From contig JADKAE010000027.1 in the NCBI GenBank assembly GCA_016715405.1, positions 1-64,000 of the forward strand: a stretch of DNA of 64,000 nucleotides, in the 5' to 3' direction. The notes below the pieces were generated by a model. It searched no databases and had not been told where the DNA came from. It was given only the letters and a program-made list of their open reading frames with translations. Each line of letters opens with the position of its first letter. Within the stretch, counting starts at the first letter, position 1. Source of the stretch: Saprospiraceae bacterium. Its GTDB lineage: Bacteria > Bacteroidota > Bacteroidia > Chitinophagales > Saprospiraceae. Position numbers and translations under genes: made by a program. Below are positions 44,101 to 52,987 of this stretch, one piece after another.

Positions 44101-46820
44101 AGCGAAACCCGGTTCAAACAGAAACTTCGATTGAAAAGCGTTTTGCCGCAGCAGATACAATTGGCTATTAGGCGGAAAAGGGCCCACGCGCAGTTGCTTA
44201 CCCGTTGACTTAATCGTTATAAAGTGAATATTAGCATTGTCGTTCCAAAGGTAGTACGCTTGCCCGATCTGATCCGCAACCAACTGAAACGTATGCCGGT
44301 TGAGTTCGCTTTTTTCGAAAGATGTCCATTCTGTGGGCATTGATTTGACGCTCACCTGTCTGGCTTTTGCCGAAGCGGCATATCGATCCACATCAATTGC
44401 CAGTTCTAATTTATACCCGGCTTTGAGTTCTACATCGGTGATAGTGTACTCGGCATTGCGGGCCCGGATAGTAATGGTGTTTTTCCGGTCAGGCCGGGAA
44501 AACTATAATTGGGACAGACATCGACCTCCGTGCTATACACTAACTTCCGGTTGATATAAATCAGGTACACCGACTGTAACTGGCCGTTTTTTACCAGGTA
44601 GGGGGCAAATTGGGCCATACGCCCGTAAAAAGTATCGACTGGGGCGGGGATATATTCCATATATACACCGTCGCCTTCGTAGCGCACGCGGTAGTAGAGC
44701 AGACTGTCGCGTCTCAGCTTACGGTACCAGGCAGGGGTTAAGGCTTGTTGTAGGGACCTGCTCTTAAGGCGTTTTGTGTTGAAATCCCCATAAATGATGG
44801 CGTTTTTTCGTTTCCGAAAGCTGATCTGCGGGTCTTCATAATTACCCCACTCGTCAAATTGTGCGTTGATGCCACCCGCGGCGAGTTGTACGCCATTGGC
44901 TGGTTTGTTGTAAAAATCCTTAGCTTCAATTTTCAGTTGCACCGTTTCGCCGGGCGCCACCAGGTCGGGTTGTTCTAATTTGATGCTCAGGAGTTGGTCG
45001 TAGCGCGGGAATGTTTTTTCAATCATTTGCGGCTCGCCGGCCCAGGTATAATGGCATTGCACAGCCATGGTGTGGGCAGAAGCAGTAGGCCGGGCCCATT
45101 CAAGCGAATCCTCCTGGCAAAAGCCAGACTCCCAAACCGTTTTGCCATCCCACACTGTATAGGCCACCGGAATCCGAAGGGGGTTATAGAGTGTCCAGAT
45201 CAGCGAATCGGCCTTGCGATGCCCTGCGATGTATATGCTCGATTTACCCCAGAGGTTTAATCCCGCCTGTGTACCATTTACATAGATATCGTACCTGCGG
45301 TAAGCGGGGTTCACCGGGAATCGGAAAGGCAGGGTCACGTTTTGTTCGAGAGTTTCTTTGCCGTCGGGCAGCAGGATGATAAGCTTGGCAGGCAGGGTAT
45401 CGGATTTTCCGGCGGTATTGAAATAAGCTGCGTTGACCTCCTGGCCGTCCAGCCAGAGGCTGGCGTACGGCGCCGGCTGGTATTCCTGTTTGGTATATTG
45501 AATGCTGACGCTTTTGCTGTGCAATTCGCCGTTGCTATTGCGGAAAAGGGCGTTTATTTGCGTTTGTAAACTTGCTGCCGGGAAAATAGAATCGGGTACG
45601 ATGATGGTCGTTTTTTCGCCGGGGCGCAGGTCTGTCTGGTAGGTCCACAGGGTGTCGGGCACACGAAGCAGTGTATCGAAAATGGCAGAAATATCAGTGG
45701 TGAGCATTGTAAGTTGCACCTCGCCGTCGGCTATAAAAACGCCGTTGCGGTCTTTGCCCCAGGCTTCGAGTTGCAGTTTTTCGCCTTTACGGCAGGATGA
45801 AGGCGCCGATAATTCATACGTGGCCTCGTCGAGTTGGTAATCCTCGTATTTAAACTGCCCGTCCATCAATATGCCTTTGCGACCGTCGGCACTAAGCCTT
45901 AAAGCATAGTATTCATCGAGTTTCAAGGAATCGCCTATGGGAAATTCATACACATAATTGCCGGGACTTTGCGGTGTTAAGCGCGCCAATACGGTCGTCG
46001 GTTTACGGGGCGAGTACAATACCAGGTCGAGCGGTTTTCGATAGGGTTTATGGCGGTGATTGGTAATATAGGCCTTCATTTTTACCGTATCACCGGGCAA
46101 ATAGCGGGGTTTGTTGAGCGCCATATAGCCGCCGAAAGGCTTGTTTCGGCGACCGAAGCGCAGGTAGTATTTCGGATTGCCGCCGCGGATCAGCGCTTTG
46201 GTCGCCTGATAAAGTCTGATACCGACAATGCCGGGCAATACCCCCCAACGGCCTATTTTTGAACTTTTAAATCGCTGCCAGCGCTGGCGAAGCGGGGAGT
46301 ATTCCCGGTTGTTGTCGACACTGTAAAAAATAGTATCCCCGTTTGCAGTTATTTTCAGGAAGCCGTCTTTTTTATATTGGCGCAATTGATAAAGTCCCAG
46401 CGCGGAATCGAAAGGTACCGGGCGGTCGTTGATCCATACCTGCGCATCGCTAAGCGCCCGGCCCGATGCGTCAAAAATCTGAATAGACAGGTTTTGGTAG
46501 TCTTCCAATACCTGTGCATAAATGGGCACAAAACTGCGCAACTCGCCGGCTAGTTGCTCGCCTTTGGCGTGTACCAGCACGTAATGGCCGGGGATGGAGG
46601 GTCGCCACTTGTCGGGCAGCATCGTGCTGTCTGTCAGCGTATGCAAAAAAGTATCGGAGAACGCCGGATTTTCAGGTTTGTAAAGTGTCTCCGCCTCTTG
46701 CGCCGAAATCCTGAAAATAAGCGTAAAAACAGAGTCGCTGGATTGCTGCCCAAAAGCCGGCGACGGCATCGCAAACCCAAACATTCCAACTAAAATGATG
46801 AAGTAGCGTACTGAGAACAT
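41156..46820 (-). CDS. Alpha-2-macroglobulin family protein with carboxypeptidase-like and TonB-plug-like insert, two frameshifts
   Basis: About 1,888 residues, exported (signal ending AMPSPAFGQQ). MG2 domain: ALNKPRYLPGDTVKMKAYIT. After several MG domains comes a CarboxypepD_reg-like domain (GKVTDPDGEPLIFANVQVYQ, PGNYAVEVSYTGYS), then a short SusC/TonB-plug-like segment (VTVRGSRADATEYYIDGIRE, about 43.1 kb), then the A2M domain (NITAWNTYALGMDRRGRAG) and the thioester motif YGCNEQNASRL (Cys codon 42422-42424), with a helical thioester-domain region and receptor-binding-like end. The thioester would trap attacking proteases covalently. Breaks: near 44479-44483 (one A missing on the coding strand restores FPGLTGKNTITIRARNAEY) and near 44039-44042 (one C restores PYYLSNKWGPQNPGAWMF). 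Confidence 0.85.
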
Positions 46821-46993
46821 GTGTGTTTGGTTTTTTTGTCAAAATCCTGAATTATCCGATACTGAGCAATCCAATATACGCAAATAAGTCAGCATCCTAA
46901 GCCCAAAAAAAATCCCTGTGTCCACAATTCCGGCGCACAACATTTCGGCCCGATACATTGTTTGTTTATGCGTACTTTGATACCTTTATACCC

Positions 46994-47314
46994 ATGGAAG
47001 CAATAAAATCAGCGCCGATCAATCAGGATGAGGTGCAAAAGCTCGAACGCATCGCTTTTATCCTGAAGACAGTTGCCCATCCCATTCGGCTGGGCATCGT
47101 GCATTTGCTCGAACAGTACCCCCGACTGTCGGTTACTGAAATCTGCGATATGCTCGGCAGCGAACAGTCTTTGACTTCTCACCACCTCCAGAATATGCGC
47201 ATCAAAGGTATCCTCTCCGTAACACGCGAAGGTCGCAGTATGCTTTATTCTCTCAAAGAAAGGGATGTATCTCTGATTATTGAATGTTTGGAAAATTGTC
47301 AATGTAATATGTGA
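46994..47314 (+). CDS. ArsR-family transcriptional regulator
   Basis: 106 residues from ATG 46994; an upstream in-frame ATG at 46958 gives a hydrophobic, unlikely extension. The winged-helix pattern is ERIAFILKTVAHPIRLGIVH, LSVTEICDMLGSEQSLTSHH, LQNMRIKGILSVTREGRSMLY. The C-terminus ends ECLENCQCNM; the Cys cluster could bind metal or sense thiols, as in metal-sensing ArsR proteins, but no canonical site is proven. Divergent from the A2M gene across a 173-base gap. First gene of a plus-strand run that includes copper-related genes. Confidence 0.85.
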   Translation: MEAIKSAPINQDEVQKLERIAFILKTVAHPIRLGIVHLLEQYPRLSVTEICDMLGSEQSLTSHHLQNMRIKGILSVTREGRSMLYSLKERDVSLIIECLENCQCNM

Positions 47315-47388
47315 GTGAACAGTGAACTGTGAACTGCGCCTTGATCTGTTCACTGTTCACTGTTCACTGTTCACAGTTCACTGTTCAC
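47315..47388. repeat. Inverted GTGAACWG tandem-word hairpin after arsR-type gene
   Basis: GTGAACAGTGAACTGTGAAC and onward (47315-47336) faces CACTGTTCACTGTTCACTGT and onward (to about 47388). The left arm starts directly after the stop codon. Same word family as 27046-27112. Confidence 0.75.
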
Positions 47389-47405
47389 CCAAAACAAATA
47401 AACAC

Positions 47406-47792
47406 ATGGGTATCTTCCATAAAGGCAGCAAGGCATATAGTATTTTTATGTTAAAATGCCCCAAATGCCATGAAAGCGATATGTTTTACACGCCTACCTT
47501 CTCCTTCAAGCGTTCTTTTGATATGAAAGACAGGTGTGATCACTGCGGACTGAACTACCACCCCGAACCGGGTTTTTACTACGGCGCAATGTTCATTTCC
47601 TATATTTTTACCGGATGGTTTTCAATTGGATTCGTAGCCATATTGCACTGGGTGCTTGACTGGAGTATCGCGGCTTCCTTTGGATTGTTAATAGCCGTGA
47701 TGGTGTTCTTTTTTGTGTATACCTTCCGTCTGGCCCGTGCTATTTGGATTAATATCAACGTAAAATACGACGCGTCCAAGCGAATAACATAA
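47406..47792 (+). CDS. DUF983 family membrane protein
   Basis: 128 residues from ATG 47406. Two CxxC zinc-ribbon pairs (LKCPKCHESDMFY and KDRCDHCGLNYHPEPGFYYG) are followed by two membrane segments, the DUF983 pattern. In some bacteria DUF983 genes lie beside cytochrome oxidase assembly genes; the function is not established. Unbroken. Confidence 0.82.
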   Translation: MGIFHKGSKAYSIFMLKCPKCHESDMFYTPTFSFKRSFDMKDRCDHCGLNYHPEPGFYYGAMFISYIFTGWFSIGFVAILHWVLDWSIAASFGLLIAVMVFFFVYTFRLARAIWININVKYDASKRIT

Positions 47793-47805
47793 GCTGCCGG
47801 CCAAT

Positions 47806-48469
47806 ATGACCAAATCAATCTTCAATCCAGAGATCATCGAGCTGTTGCGCAAACACTACCCGCAACTGGCTGAAAACCCCTGCAGGAAGAAATTGCCACG
47901 GTGGGAGAGATTTATCAGTTTAAGGCGGGAAAACCATCATGGACGTGGGCGCCTACGTCAAGATGATGCCCCTGCTTGTAAACGGCAGCATCAAAGTATC
48001 GCGCGAAAACGAAGACGGCCGGGAGTTATTCCTCTACTACCTTCGCCCCGGCGAGTCGTGTACGATGTCGTTTACCTGCTGCCTGATGCACAAAAAAAGC
48101 GAGATCAGAACCGTAGCCGAAGACGACGTAATGCTGATCGGCATTCCTACCCGCTACATGGACGAATGGATGACCCGCTATCAGAGCTGGAAAAATTTTG
48201 TACTGACTTCTTACGACAGCCGCCTGCTCGAACTGATCAATACAATCGACAATATCGCCTTCCAGCACATGGACGACCGACTGATCGACTACCTCCAGAA
48301 AAAAGCAAAAGCACAGGGCTCAAATACCATCGAGGCCACCCACCAGGAAATCGCCTACGACCTCAATGCCTCCCGCGAGGCCGTGTCGCGCCTGCTCAAG
48401 CAATTAGAGCGCGAGGGTCGCGTAGCGCTGGGCCGCAATCGCATTGAATTCCTGGATAATACGAAGTGA
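47806..48469 (+). CDS. CRP/FNR family transcriptional regulator, two frameshifts
   Basis: About 222 residues. The cyclic-nucleotide-binding-like domain includes LLVNGSIKVSRENEDGRELF and YYLRPGESCTMSFTC; the C-terminal HTH includes EATHQEIAYDLNASREAVSR and LLKQLEREGRVALGRNRIEF. The start MTKSIFNPEIIELLRKHYPQ (47806) is in a different frame. Adding one C at CCCC (47877-47880) and one A at AAAA (47930-47933) joins them as NPLQEEIATVGEIYQFKAGK then TIMDVGAYVKMM. The cAMP-contact residues are not obvious, and CTMSFTCCLMHKK suggests a redox or other ligand. Confidence 0.82.
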
Positions 48470-48532
48470 GGGGGCGACTTGGCGAGGGGGCGAGGGAGAG
48501 AAAACACAAACCGATAACCGATAACCGACAAC
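48470..48532. repeat. Tandem words GGGGGCGA and AACCGATA after the CRP gene
   Basis: GGGGGCGACTTGGCGAGGGG (48471-48490) and AACCGATAACCGATAACCGA (about 48509-48528) follow the stop codon. Both words are seen inverted elsewhere (25757-25786 and 38686-38711). Confidence 0.6.
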
Positions 48533-48545
48533 AGAGAACCGCCCA

Positions 48546-50123
48546 TTGTCACATTTCCTCCACATATCACCTGAAGTAGCCTCGGCATTGCAGTCGGGGA
48601 TGCCGGTAGTCGCCCTCGAATCTACCATCATCTCGCACGGCATGCCCTATCCACAAAATTTCGCCACTGCGCAAGCGCTCGAACAGGCCGTACGCGACCA
48701 CGGCGCCACGCCGGCCACCATTGCCGTAATGGACGGCCGCCTCAAAGTAGGCCTTAGCGCTGCCGAGACCGACCGGCTGGCCCGCGGCGGACAAGCAGTG
48801 GCCAAACTGAGCCGCCGCGATCTGCCCTTCGTACTCACCCAGGGCGCCGACGGAGCCACCACCGTAGCTGCCACCATGATCATCGCTGCCATGGCCGGCA
48901 TCCGCTTTTTTGCTACCGGCGGCATCGGCGGCGTGCACCGCGACGCCCCGACCACCCTGGACATCTCCGCCGACCTCCAGGAACTCGCCCGCACCGACGT
49001 AGCCGTCGTTTGCGCCGGCGCCAAAGCCATCCTCGACCTCGGCCTCACCCTCGAATATCTCGAAACCCATGGCGTGCCCGTCATAGGCTATCAAACCAAT
49101 GAATTCCCCGCTTTCTACTCGCGTCACAGCGGACTGCCTGTCGATTACCGCTACGACACCCCCGAACCCCTGGCCCGCGCCCTCAAAGCCAAGTGGGATA
49201 TGGGGCTGCACGGAGGCGTGGTCATCGCCAACCCTATCCCGGAAGCGTACGATATGCCCGCAGCTACCATAGAGACCGTCATTCAGCAGGCATTGGCCGA
49301 GGCGACGGCCCAAGGCATCAAGGGCAAAAAAATCACTCCTTTCCTCCTGGCCCGCATCGAACAACTCACCGGTGGCGACAGCCTGGCGGCGAATATTCAG
49401 CTGGCTATTAATAATGCGAGGCTGGCGGCGGAAGTGGCGGAGGTTTATGCGGGGTTGGGAGGGAGAGAGGGAGAGAGGGAGAGGGGGAGAGGGGGCGATT
49501 TGAAAAACTATTATAATATGAAGAGCACCAAATTACTCATTAAAAACATGGTATGTCAGCGGTGTGTACTCACCGTGGAGAACATACTACGCGAGTTGAA
49601 TATTCCTTTTGAAAAAGTAACATTGGGAGAAGCTGATTTATTAAAAGAATTAAATACACAAGAAAAAGACAAAATAGAAGCTGAATTAAATAAAGTAGGT
49701 TTTGAATTAATTGCTTCCCGCGTAAATAAAATAATTGAGGATATTAAAACTGCTATACTAGCCTATTTAGAATTTGACGCCGATGAGAAAAATATAAAAT
49801 TATCGGTTTTTATCGGCGATCGGCTCCACTACGACTATAGCTATCTGAGCGATCTTTTTTCTTCTATCGAAGGTATTACTATCGAACAGTATTTTATCAG
49901 CCAGCGCATTGAAAAGGTAAAAGAATTACTGGTATACGATCAACTCTCCTTATCCGAAATAGCCTACCAACTTGGCTATAGCAGCGTACACCATCTCTCC
50001 GCCCAGTTTAAAAAAGTAACCGGCCTTACTCCTTCGCATTTTAAAACGATAGGCGCAGAAAACGCAGATTCCTGGATAAGCTCTGATCCAAAAATTATAT
50101 ACATCCACCCCCTTTTATCGTAA
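48546..50123 (+). CDS. psuG: Pseudouridine-5'-phosphate glycosidase PsuG, reading through in frame into an AraC regulator
   Basis: Residues 1 to about 303 are PsuG, which reversibly splits pseudouridine 5'-phosphate into ribose 5-phosphate and uracil. Seen: GMPVVALESTIISHGMPYPQ, GATPATIAVMDGRLKVGL, ADGATTVAATMIIAAMAGIR, FFATGGIGGVHRDAPTTLDI, GYQTNEFPAFYSRHSG, GGDSLAANIQLAINNARLAA. The start is TTG 48546; the next in-frame ATG (about 48600) would remove the first strand. After EVYAGL (about 49455) there is no stop. The frame passes through a GGGAGAGA tract (GGREGERERGRGGD) into the downstream regulator ATG at 49518. A real fusion is unlikely; a lost base in the tract or a repeat invading the stop is more likely. 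Confidence 0.85.
   Translation: MSHFLHISPEVASALQSGMPVVALESTIISHGMPYPQNFATAQALEQAVRDHGATPATIAVMDGRLKVGLSAAETDRLARGGQAVAKLSRRDLPFVLTQGADGATTVAATMIIAAMAGIRFFATGGIGGVHRDAPTTLDISADLQELARTDVAVVCAGAKAILDLGLTLEYLETHGVPVIGYQTNEFPAFYSRHSGLPVDYRYDTPEPLARALKAKWDMGLHGGVVIANPIPEAYDMPAATIETVIQQALAEATAQGIKGKKITPFLLARIEQLTGGDSLAANIQLAINNARLAAEVAEVYAGLGGREGERERGRGGDLKNYYNMKSTKLLIKNMVCQRCVLTVENILRELNIPFEKVTLGEADLLKELNTQEKDKIEAELNKVGFELIASRVNKIIEDIKTAILAYLEFDADEKNIKLSVFIGDRLHYDYSYLSDLFSSIEGITIEQYFISQRIEKVKELLVYDQLSLSEIAYQLGYSSVHHLSAQFKKVTGLTPSHFKTIGAENADSWISSDPKIIYIHPLLS
49458..49497. repeat. GGGAGAGA tandem tract joining psuG and the araC-type gene
   Basis: A purine-only run of GGGAGAGA/GGGGGAGA units. Its length sets whether psuG terminates or reads into the next gene. 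Confidence 0.65.
49518..50123 (+). CDS. HMA-like/AraC-type regulator
   Basis: 201 residues from ATG 49518. The N-terminal heavy-metal-associated-like domain starts MKSTKLLIKNMVCQRCVLTV, with CxxC (MVCQRC) where metallochaperones have their metal site. The C-terminal AraC HTH contains QYFISQRIEKVKELLVYDQL, SLSEIAYQLGYSSVHHLSAQ and FKKVTGLTPSHFK. Bacteroidota have such proteins near copper-export genes, so it is probably a Cu(I)-sensing regulator. It directly precedes a Cys-rich peptide gene and a multicopper oxidase remnant, which fits. The upstream frame is open into psuG. Confidence 0.82.
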   Translation: MKSTKLLIKNMVCQRCVLTVENILRELNIPFEKVTLGEADLLKELNTQEKDKIEAELNKVGFELIASRVNKIIEDIKTAILAYLEFDADEKNIKLSVFIGDRLHYDYSYLSDLFSSIEGITIEQYFISQRIEKVKELLVYDQLSLSEIAYQLGYSSVHHLSAQFKKVTGLTPSHFKTIGAENADSWISSDPKIIYIHPLLS

Positions 50124-50145
50124 CGGGTTTCCCTCCTTACGCCCC

Positions 50146-50153
50146 TACCTTTG
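50146..50153 (+). promoter_or_regulatory. Bacteroidota -7 box (TACCTTTG) for the Cys-rich peptide
   Basis: An exact TAnnTTTG match 40 bases before ATG 50193. The -33 element is not clear. Confidence 0.4.
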
Positions 50154-50192
50154 TATCGTTAATTATTTCATTCATTCTTAAAATCTAATACA

Positions 50193-50279
50193 ATGGAAAC
50201 CACCATCAAAAACTGCAACTGCAGCAATCCCGATTGTACTTGTACGAATTGCGCTTGCGGCGACAATTGCACTTGTTAA
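50193..50279 (+). CDS. Metallothionein-like Cys-rich peptide, 28 aa
   Basis: ATG 50193 to TAA 50277-50279 encodes METTIKNCNCSNPDC followed by TCTNCACGDNCTC: eight cysteines in 28 residues, in C-x-C and C-x2-C spacings as in metallothioneins. The only aromatic-free, hydrophobic-poor composition of its kind here. It has its own promoter box and sits directly after the HMA-AraC regulator, with a near-perfect hairpin just after the stop. It probably binds Cu(I) or Zn(II) in the cytoplasm and is regulated by the upstream protein. I do not recognise a named family. Confidence 0.6.
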   Translation: METTIKNCNCSNPDCTCTNCACGDNCTC

Positions 50280-50284
50280 TTTGC

Positions 50285-50366
50285 TGATGTGTTGATTTGC
50301 TGATTTGCTGGTTATTAAAAAATGTTGGTCTTAAAAAAATCAGCAAATCAGCAAATCAGCACATCA
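50285..50366. terminator. 26-bp inverted repeat of CAGCAAAT words after the Cys-rich gene
   Basis: TGATGTGTTGATTTGCTGAT and onward (50285-50310) pairs with CAGCAAATCAGCAAATCAGC and onward (50341-50366) with one mismatch in 26. The hairpin starts six bases after the stop of the peptide gene. No T-run follows, so termination is a guess; it belongs to the tandem-word hairpin class seen elsewhere in the window. Confidence 0.55.
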
Positions 50367-50387
50367 AACTAGCCTAAATCCATAACC

Positions 50388-50645
50388 ATGACCACCCACA
50401 AAAAAAACTACCTGCTCACTGCGAGCGAATTCAATTGGAAAATCCCCGAAAATAGAAACATCCGTGCCTGGGGATTTAACGGACAATTGCCGGGGCCGGT
50501 ATTGCGGGCCAAAAAAGGCGAAGAATTAGTGGTACAATTTACCAACCTGCTTCCTGAACAACCCACCATCATACACTGGCACGGCCTGCAAATTCCCAAC
50601 TCAATGGATGGCACCGAATTGGCGGGGGCTTTTGGGAGGGAGTGA
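50388..50645 (+). pseudogene. Multicopper oxidase, N-terminal remnant
   Basis: 85 residues against several hundred for the family. It keeps the first cupredoxin strand set: IRAWGFNGQLPGPVLRAKKG, EELVVQFTNLLPEQPTIIHW and the type-2/type-3 copper ligand pair in HWHG. It then stops after MDGTELAGAFGRE, before the remaining copper sites; the next 17 bases lead to the end of the convergent racemase gene. With three of four copper-binding motifs missing it cannot be an active oxidase. Either a deletion joined this locus to the region beyond, or a frameshift plus rearrangement removed the rest. Confidence 0.75.
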
Positions 50646-50661
50646 GGGATGCACATCAGCA

Positions 50662-51345
50662 TTAGCTCAAAATAAAATCTACGGCTTTATTTGCATGCAA
50701 AAAAGTGGTATCTAATAAAGGCAGGTCAAAATCAGCAGGTTTGATCAGTATAGGCAACTCTGTGCATCCCAATATGACGCCATCGATTCCTTGCGTTTTT
50801 AATGCAGCCATTTCATTTAAGAAAAAGGCTTTGGTCTTATCTTCAAACAAGCCCCTGGTGAGTTCTTCTGCAATTGCTGTATGTACTTTTACCCTGGTTT
50901 CCGGATCCGGCGTTTGGGTTTGAATCTGGTATTTATTGCGCATTCTTTCCTTAATAAAATCTCCTTCCATAACCTGTTTGGTGCCAAATAATGCCAAATT
51001 GCTTAACCCCAATCTTTTAGCTTCTTCGGCAGTGGCATCCGCTATATGGATGATAGGGATGTCTAACTTTGGTTCCACAAAAGGACAAACTTTGTGAGGA
51101 GTATTGGCACAAATGAGTATGGCTTCCGCCCCGGCATTTTGTAGGGTCAGGGAAATATCTAAATACGCTTGGTTTATTTCATCCCAATGATTCCGGCGCA
51201 TGAGTTCTATATTCAAGCTATATATCAACAGCGGCGGGTTTACCATAGAGGAGTTCAACCGCTCACCCACTAATTGATTGATATAGCGGTAATAATCTAT
51301 GGTGGAGTGCCAGGAAGTACCTCCAATCATTCCCAAAGTCTTCAT
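50662..51345 (-). CDS. Aspartate/glutamate racemase family protein
   Basis: 227 residues, normal for the family. Start MKTLGMIGGTSWHSTIDYYR matches the GxxGGxx opening; the two catalytic cysteine motifs are ILICANTPHKVCPFVEPK and GVILGCTELPILIKP. It converts L- to D-aspartate or acts on a related amino acid, in the cytoplasm. Unbroken, convergent with the truncated multicopper oxidase. Confidence 0.88.
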   Translation of the reverse strand: MKTLGMIGGTSWHSTIDYYRYINQLVGERLNSSMVNPPLLIYSLNIELMRRNHWDEINQAYLDISLTLQNAGAEAILICANTPHKVCPFVEPKLDIPIIHIADATAEEAKRLGLSNLALFGTKQVMEGDFIKERMRNKYQIQTQTPDPETRVKVHTAIAEELTRGLFEDKTKAFFLNEMAALKTQGIDGVILGCTELPILIKPADFDLPLLDTTFLHANKAVDFILS

Positions 51346-51362
51346 CTTGAGTAAGTTTGTTT

Positions 51363-51557
51363 TTAGGTAAATTCAAGTACCCTGCTAAGGTCTGTTTTTT
51401 TTGCGAAAAAATAGAAAACCTTTTCAAAACTCAAAACAACACGAATTTTTTGAAGTATATATTGACCGTCAATTCTTTTCAAAGATTTAGGACGTCCACA
51501 ACCTGGACAGTAATTTAGAATTATTTCTGTTTTGCAGTTTTTACAAATCTCCGCCAT
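51363..51557 (-). pseudogene. DUF3667-like zinc-ribbon fragment, 64 aa
   Basis: The N-terminal zinc ribbon ICKNCKTEIILNYCPGCGRP followed by LKRIDGQYILQKIRVVLSFE matches the start of DUF3667 membrane proteins, which normally continue with several membrane segments. Here the frame ends after LSRVLEFT, 17 bases from the racemase start, so the membrane part is missing. Likely a truncated copy. Confidence 0.55.
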
Positions 51558-51560
51558 TGC

Positions 51561-51809
51561 TTATTTCAAATTGCGTTCTTTCAATAGCTTTTTTAGGGTT
51601 TCATTTCTTTTAGATTTTTTTGACAGCCTGTAAATAAAAAACAAAGGGATTAGGGTAAGAAACCCCCAAGTGTTTTTCGCAGCGCTGTAAATTATGATTC
51701 CAACCATAAATCCTATTAATCCAGCATGAATCAAAGAAGATGATTTCATCTTTTTTGATTCTTCTAACAATTCTTGGTCTGTTAGTTCAGATAGTTCTTT
51801 CTCGTTCAT
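51561..51809 (-). CDS. Small two-helix membrane protein, 82 aa
   Basis: Starts MNEKELSELTDQELLEESKK, a charged helix, then two hydrophobic segments (SLIHAGLIGFMVGIIIYS and GFLTLIPLFFIYRLS) and a basic tail. Function unknown. It ends three bases before the DUF3667-like start on the same strand. Confidence 0.65.
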   Translation of the reverse strand: MNEKELSELTDQELLEESKKMKSSSLIHAGLIGFMVGIIIYSAAKNTWGFLTLIPLFFIYRLSKKSKRNETLKKLLKERNLK

Positions 51810-52245
51810 TAGTATTAATTTGTTTTTTTACGTATTTGGTTTACTGACGCCGTATGTCTATAATAGCAGCCCGCGGCAGTCTGTGCAAAAACCATAGCGG
51901 CGCACAGAGCAAAAATAAAAAAAAGCCGGCATTTTTCACCCAATCCGGATTCAAATTCCGGTTTTTCAGGGCTTGTATCAACCCATGACGGAAAGGATGG
52001 CACACTACGCTGCATATTGTAGGTCGTGTATATGTGGCTGGACTCTCCCGTTTTCTGTTTGCCGTGTTTTTCGGGTCTCATCTAATCGTCGTTTTCAGAC
52101 AATCAATTCACGCATTTTTCGGCCCGGAGGCAAGGGGCAAGGTTTTTTTTTGAACAGTCTGACGGCCGGCGTTTATGCCGTGGCGGCGCTTAGCCGCTAT
52201 GAACATTTTAGCCTTTGTTGGGTGTAGTTTTTACTTTTCTATTCT

Positions 52246-52631
52246 TTATACGAAATCGTCAGAATCATAATTTTTTCTTTTCTCCTTTAATTCTTTCAAT
52301 TCAAACTTGTCATTTGAAATATCTAAAATTTCATTCTCATTATAATCCAAATCTTGAGTCTTTTCCAATTTATCCATTTCTATTTCAAATTGTTCTTCCT
52401 CCCAAACTTCATCTCTAAAACTTGGCAGTCCAAAGACATTTAAATAATGTCCAAGTACTGCCATTGACCAACCGATTATTGGAAGAATAAACCACCATGT
52501 TCCTGGAGTTGTAAAATAATTGATTAAAAACAAAGAAAATGTTACAATACAAAATGCATTAAGATGTGCATAAAATCTTTTTTATCCTTAACCTTCTGTT
52601 TTGCCGTTTTAATCAGTTCTTTTTTATTCAT
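52246..52631 (-). CDS. 2TM-domain protein, one frameshift
   Basis: About 129 residues. The start MNKKELIKTAKQKVKDKKDF (ATG at 52631) and the rest (open from 52533) are in different frames. One extra T on the coding strand at A4 (52572-52575) joins them as DFYAHLNAFCIVTFSLFLIN. The 2TM pattern is then clear: a basic helix, FYAHL, two membrane segments (IVTFSLFLINYF, WWFILPIIGWSMAVLGHYL) and a charged tail. Some 2TM domains are linked to histidine kinases; this one stands alone. Confidence 0.68.
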
Positions 52632-52828
52632 GTAGTGATTTTCTTAATTGGTACTATTGCATGTGTTTTTATGTCCGATTGTCCTTATTTGTTTTTGTCT
52701 AATTACCCCCATCTCCTACACTCCCGTCACCATGGCGGGAGTACACCCAATCCGGCTGTATTCCCGCTGCTAAATGGTGTGTATTTCGGCAATGTGCTTT
52801 GATCGTTCATCACAAAATACGGCATATT

Positions 52829-52986
52829 GCCAAAATCCCAAATCATCTAATGGTTTTTTAATCCTGTCTATCCCCTGTTGTTTGATATGGGTGTAAATCT
52901 CTATCGTCTTGCTGCTTTCATGACCAAGTAGCTCCTGTATTTACCTCAAATCCACGCCCTTCTCCCGCAGATGAGTCGCTAATCCC
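52829..52986 (-). pseudogene. Tyrosine recombinase C-terminal remnant
   Basis: The minus strand reads GLATHLREKGVDLR, stop, then IQELLGHESSKTIEIYTHIK and QQGIDRIKKPLDDLGF. This is the tyrosine-recombinase end (LGHxSSxTxxxYTH with the nucleophile Tyr) but the catalytic Arg and most of the protein are missing, and TAA at 52941-52943 replaces a Tyr-like codon. The 5' edge meets a TCGCAAAG tandem tract. The 52632-53050 gap otherwise holds only a small CTCCCG/CGGGAG palindrome (about 52720) and low-complexity sequence. Confidence 0.72.
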
Positions 52987-52987
52987 A

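Noticed and set aside
51815..52081. 88-aa minus-strand ORF starting MRPEKHGKQKTGESS
   Set aside because: Low-complexity N-terminus, no recognisable domain, one weak hydrophobic run; it looks like non-coding sequence in the scar region.
52140..52230. Integron attC-like site (GTTGGGT near 52218)
   Set aside because: No matching RYYYAAC partner at a sensible distance upstream on either strand, so the half-site alone is not evidence.
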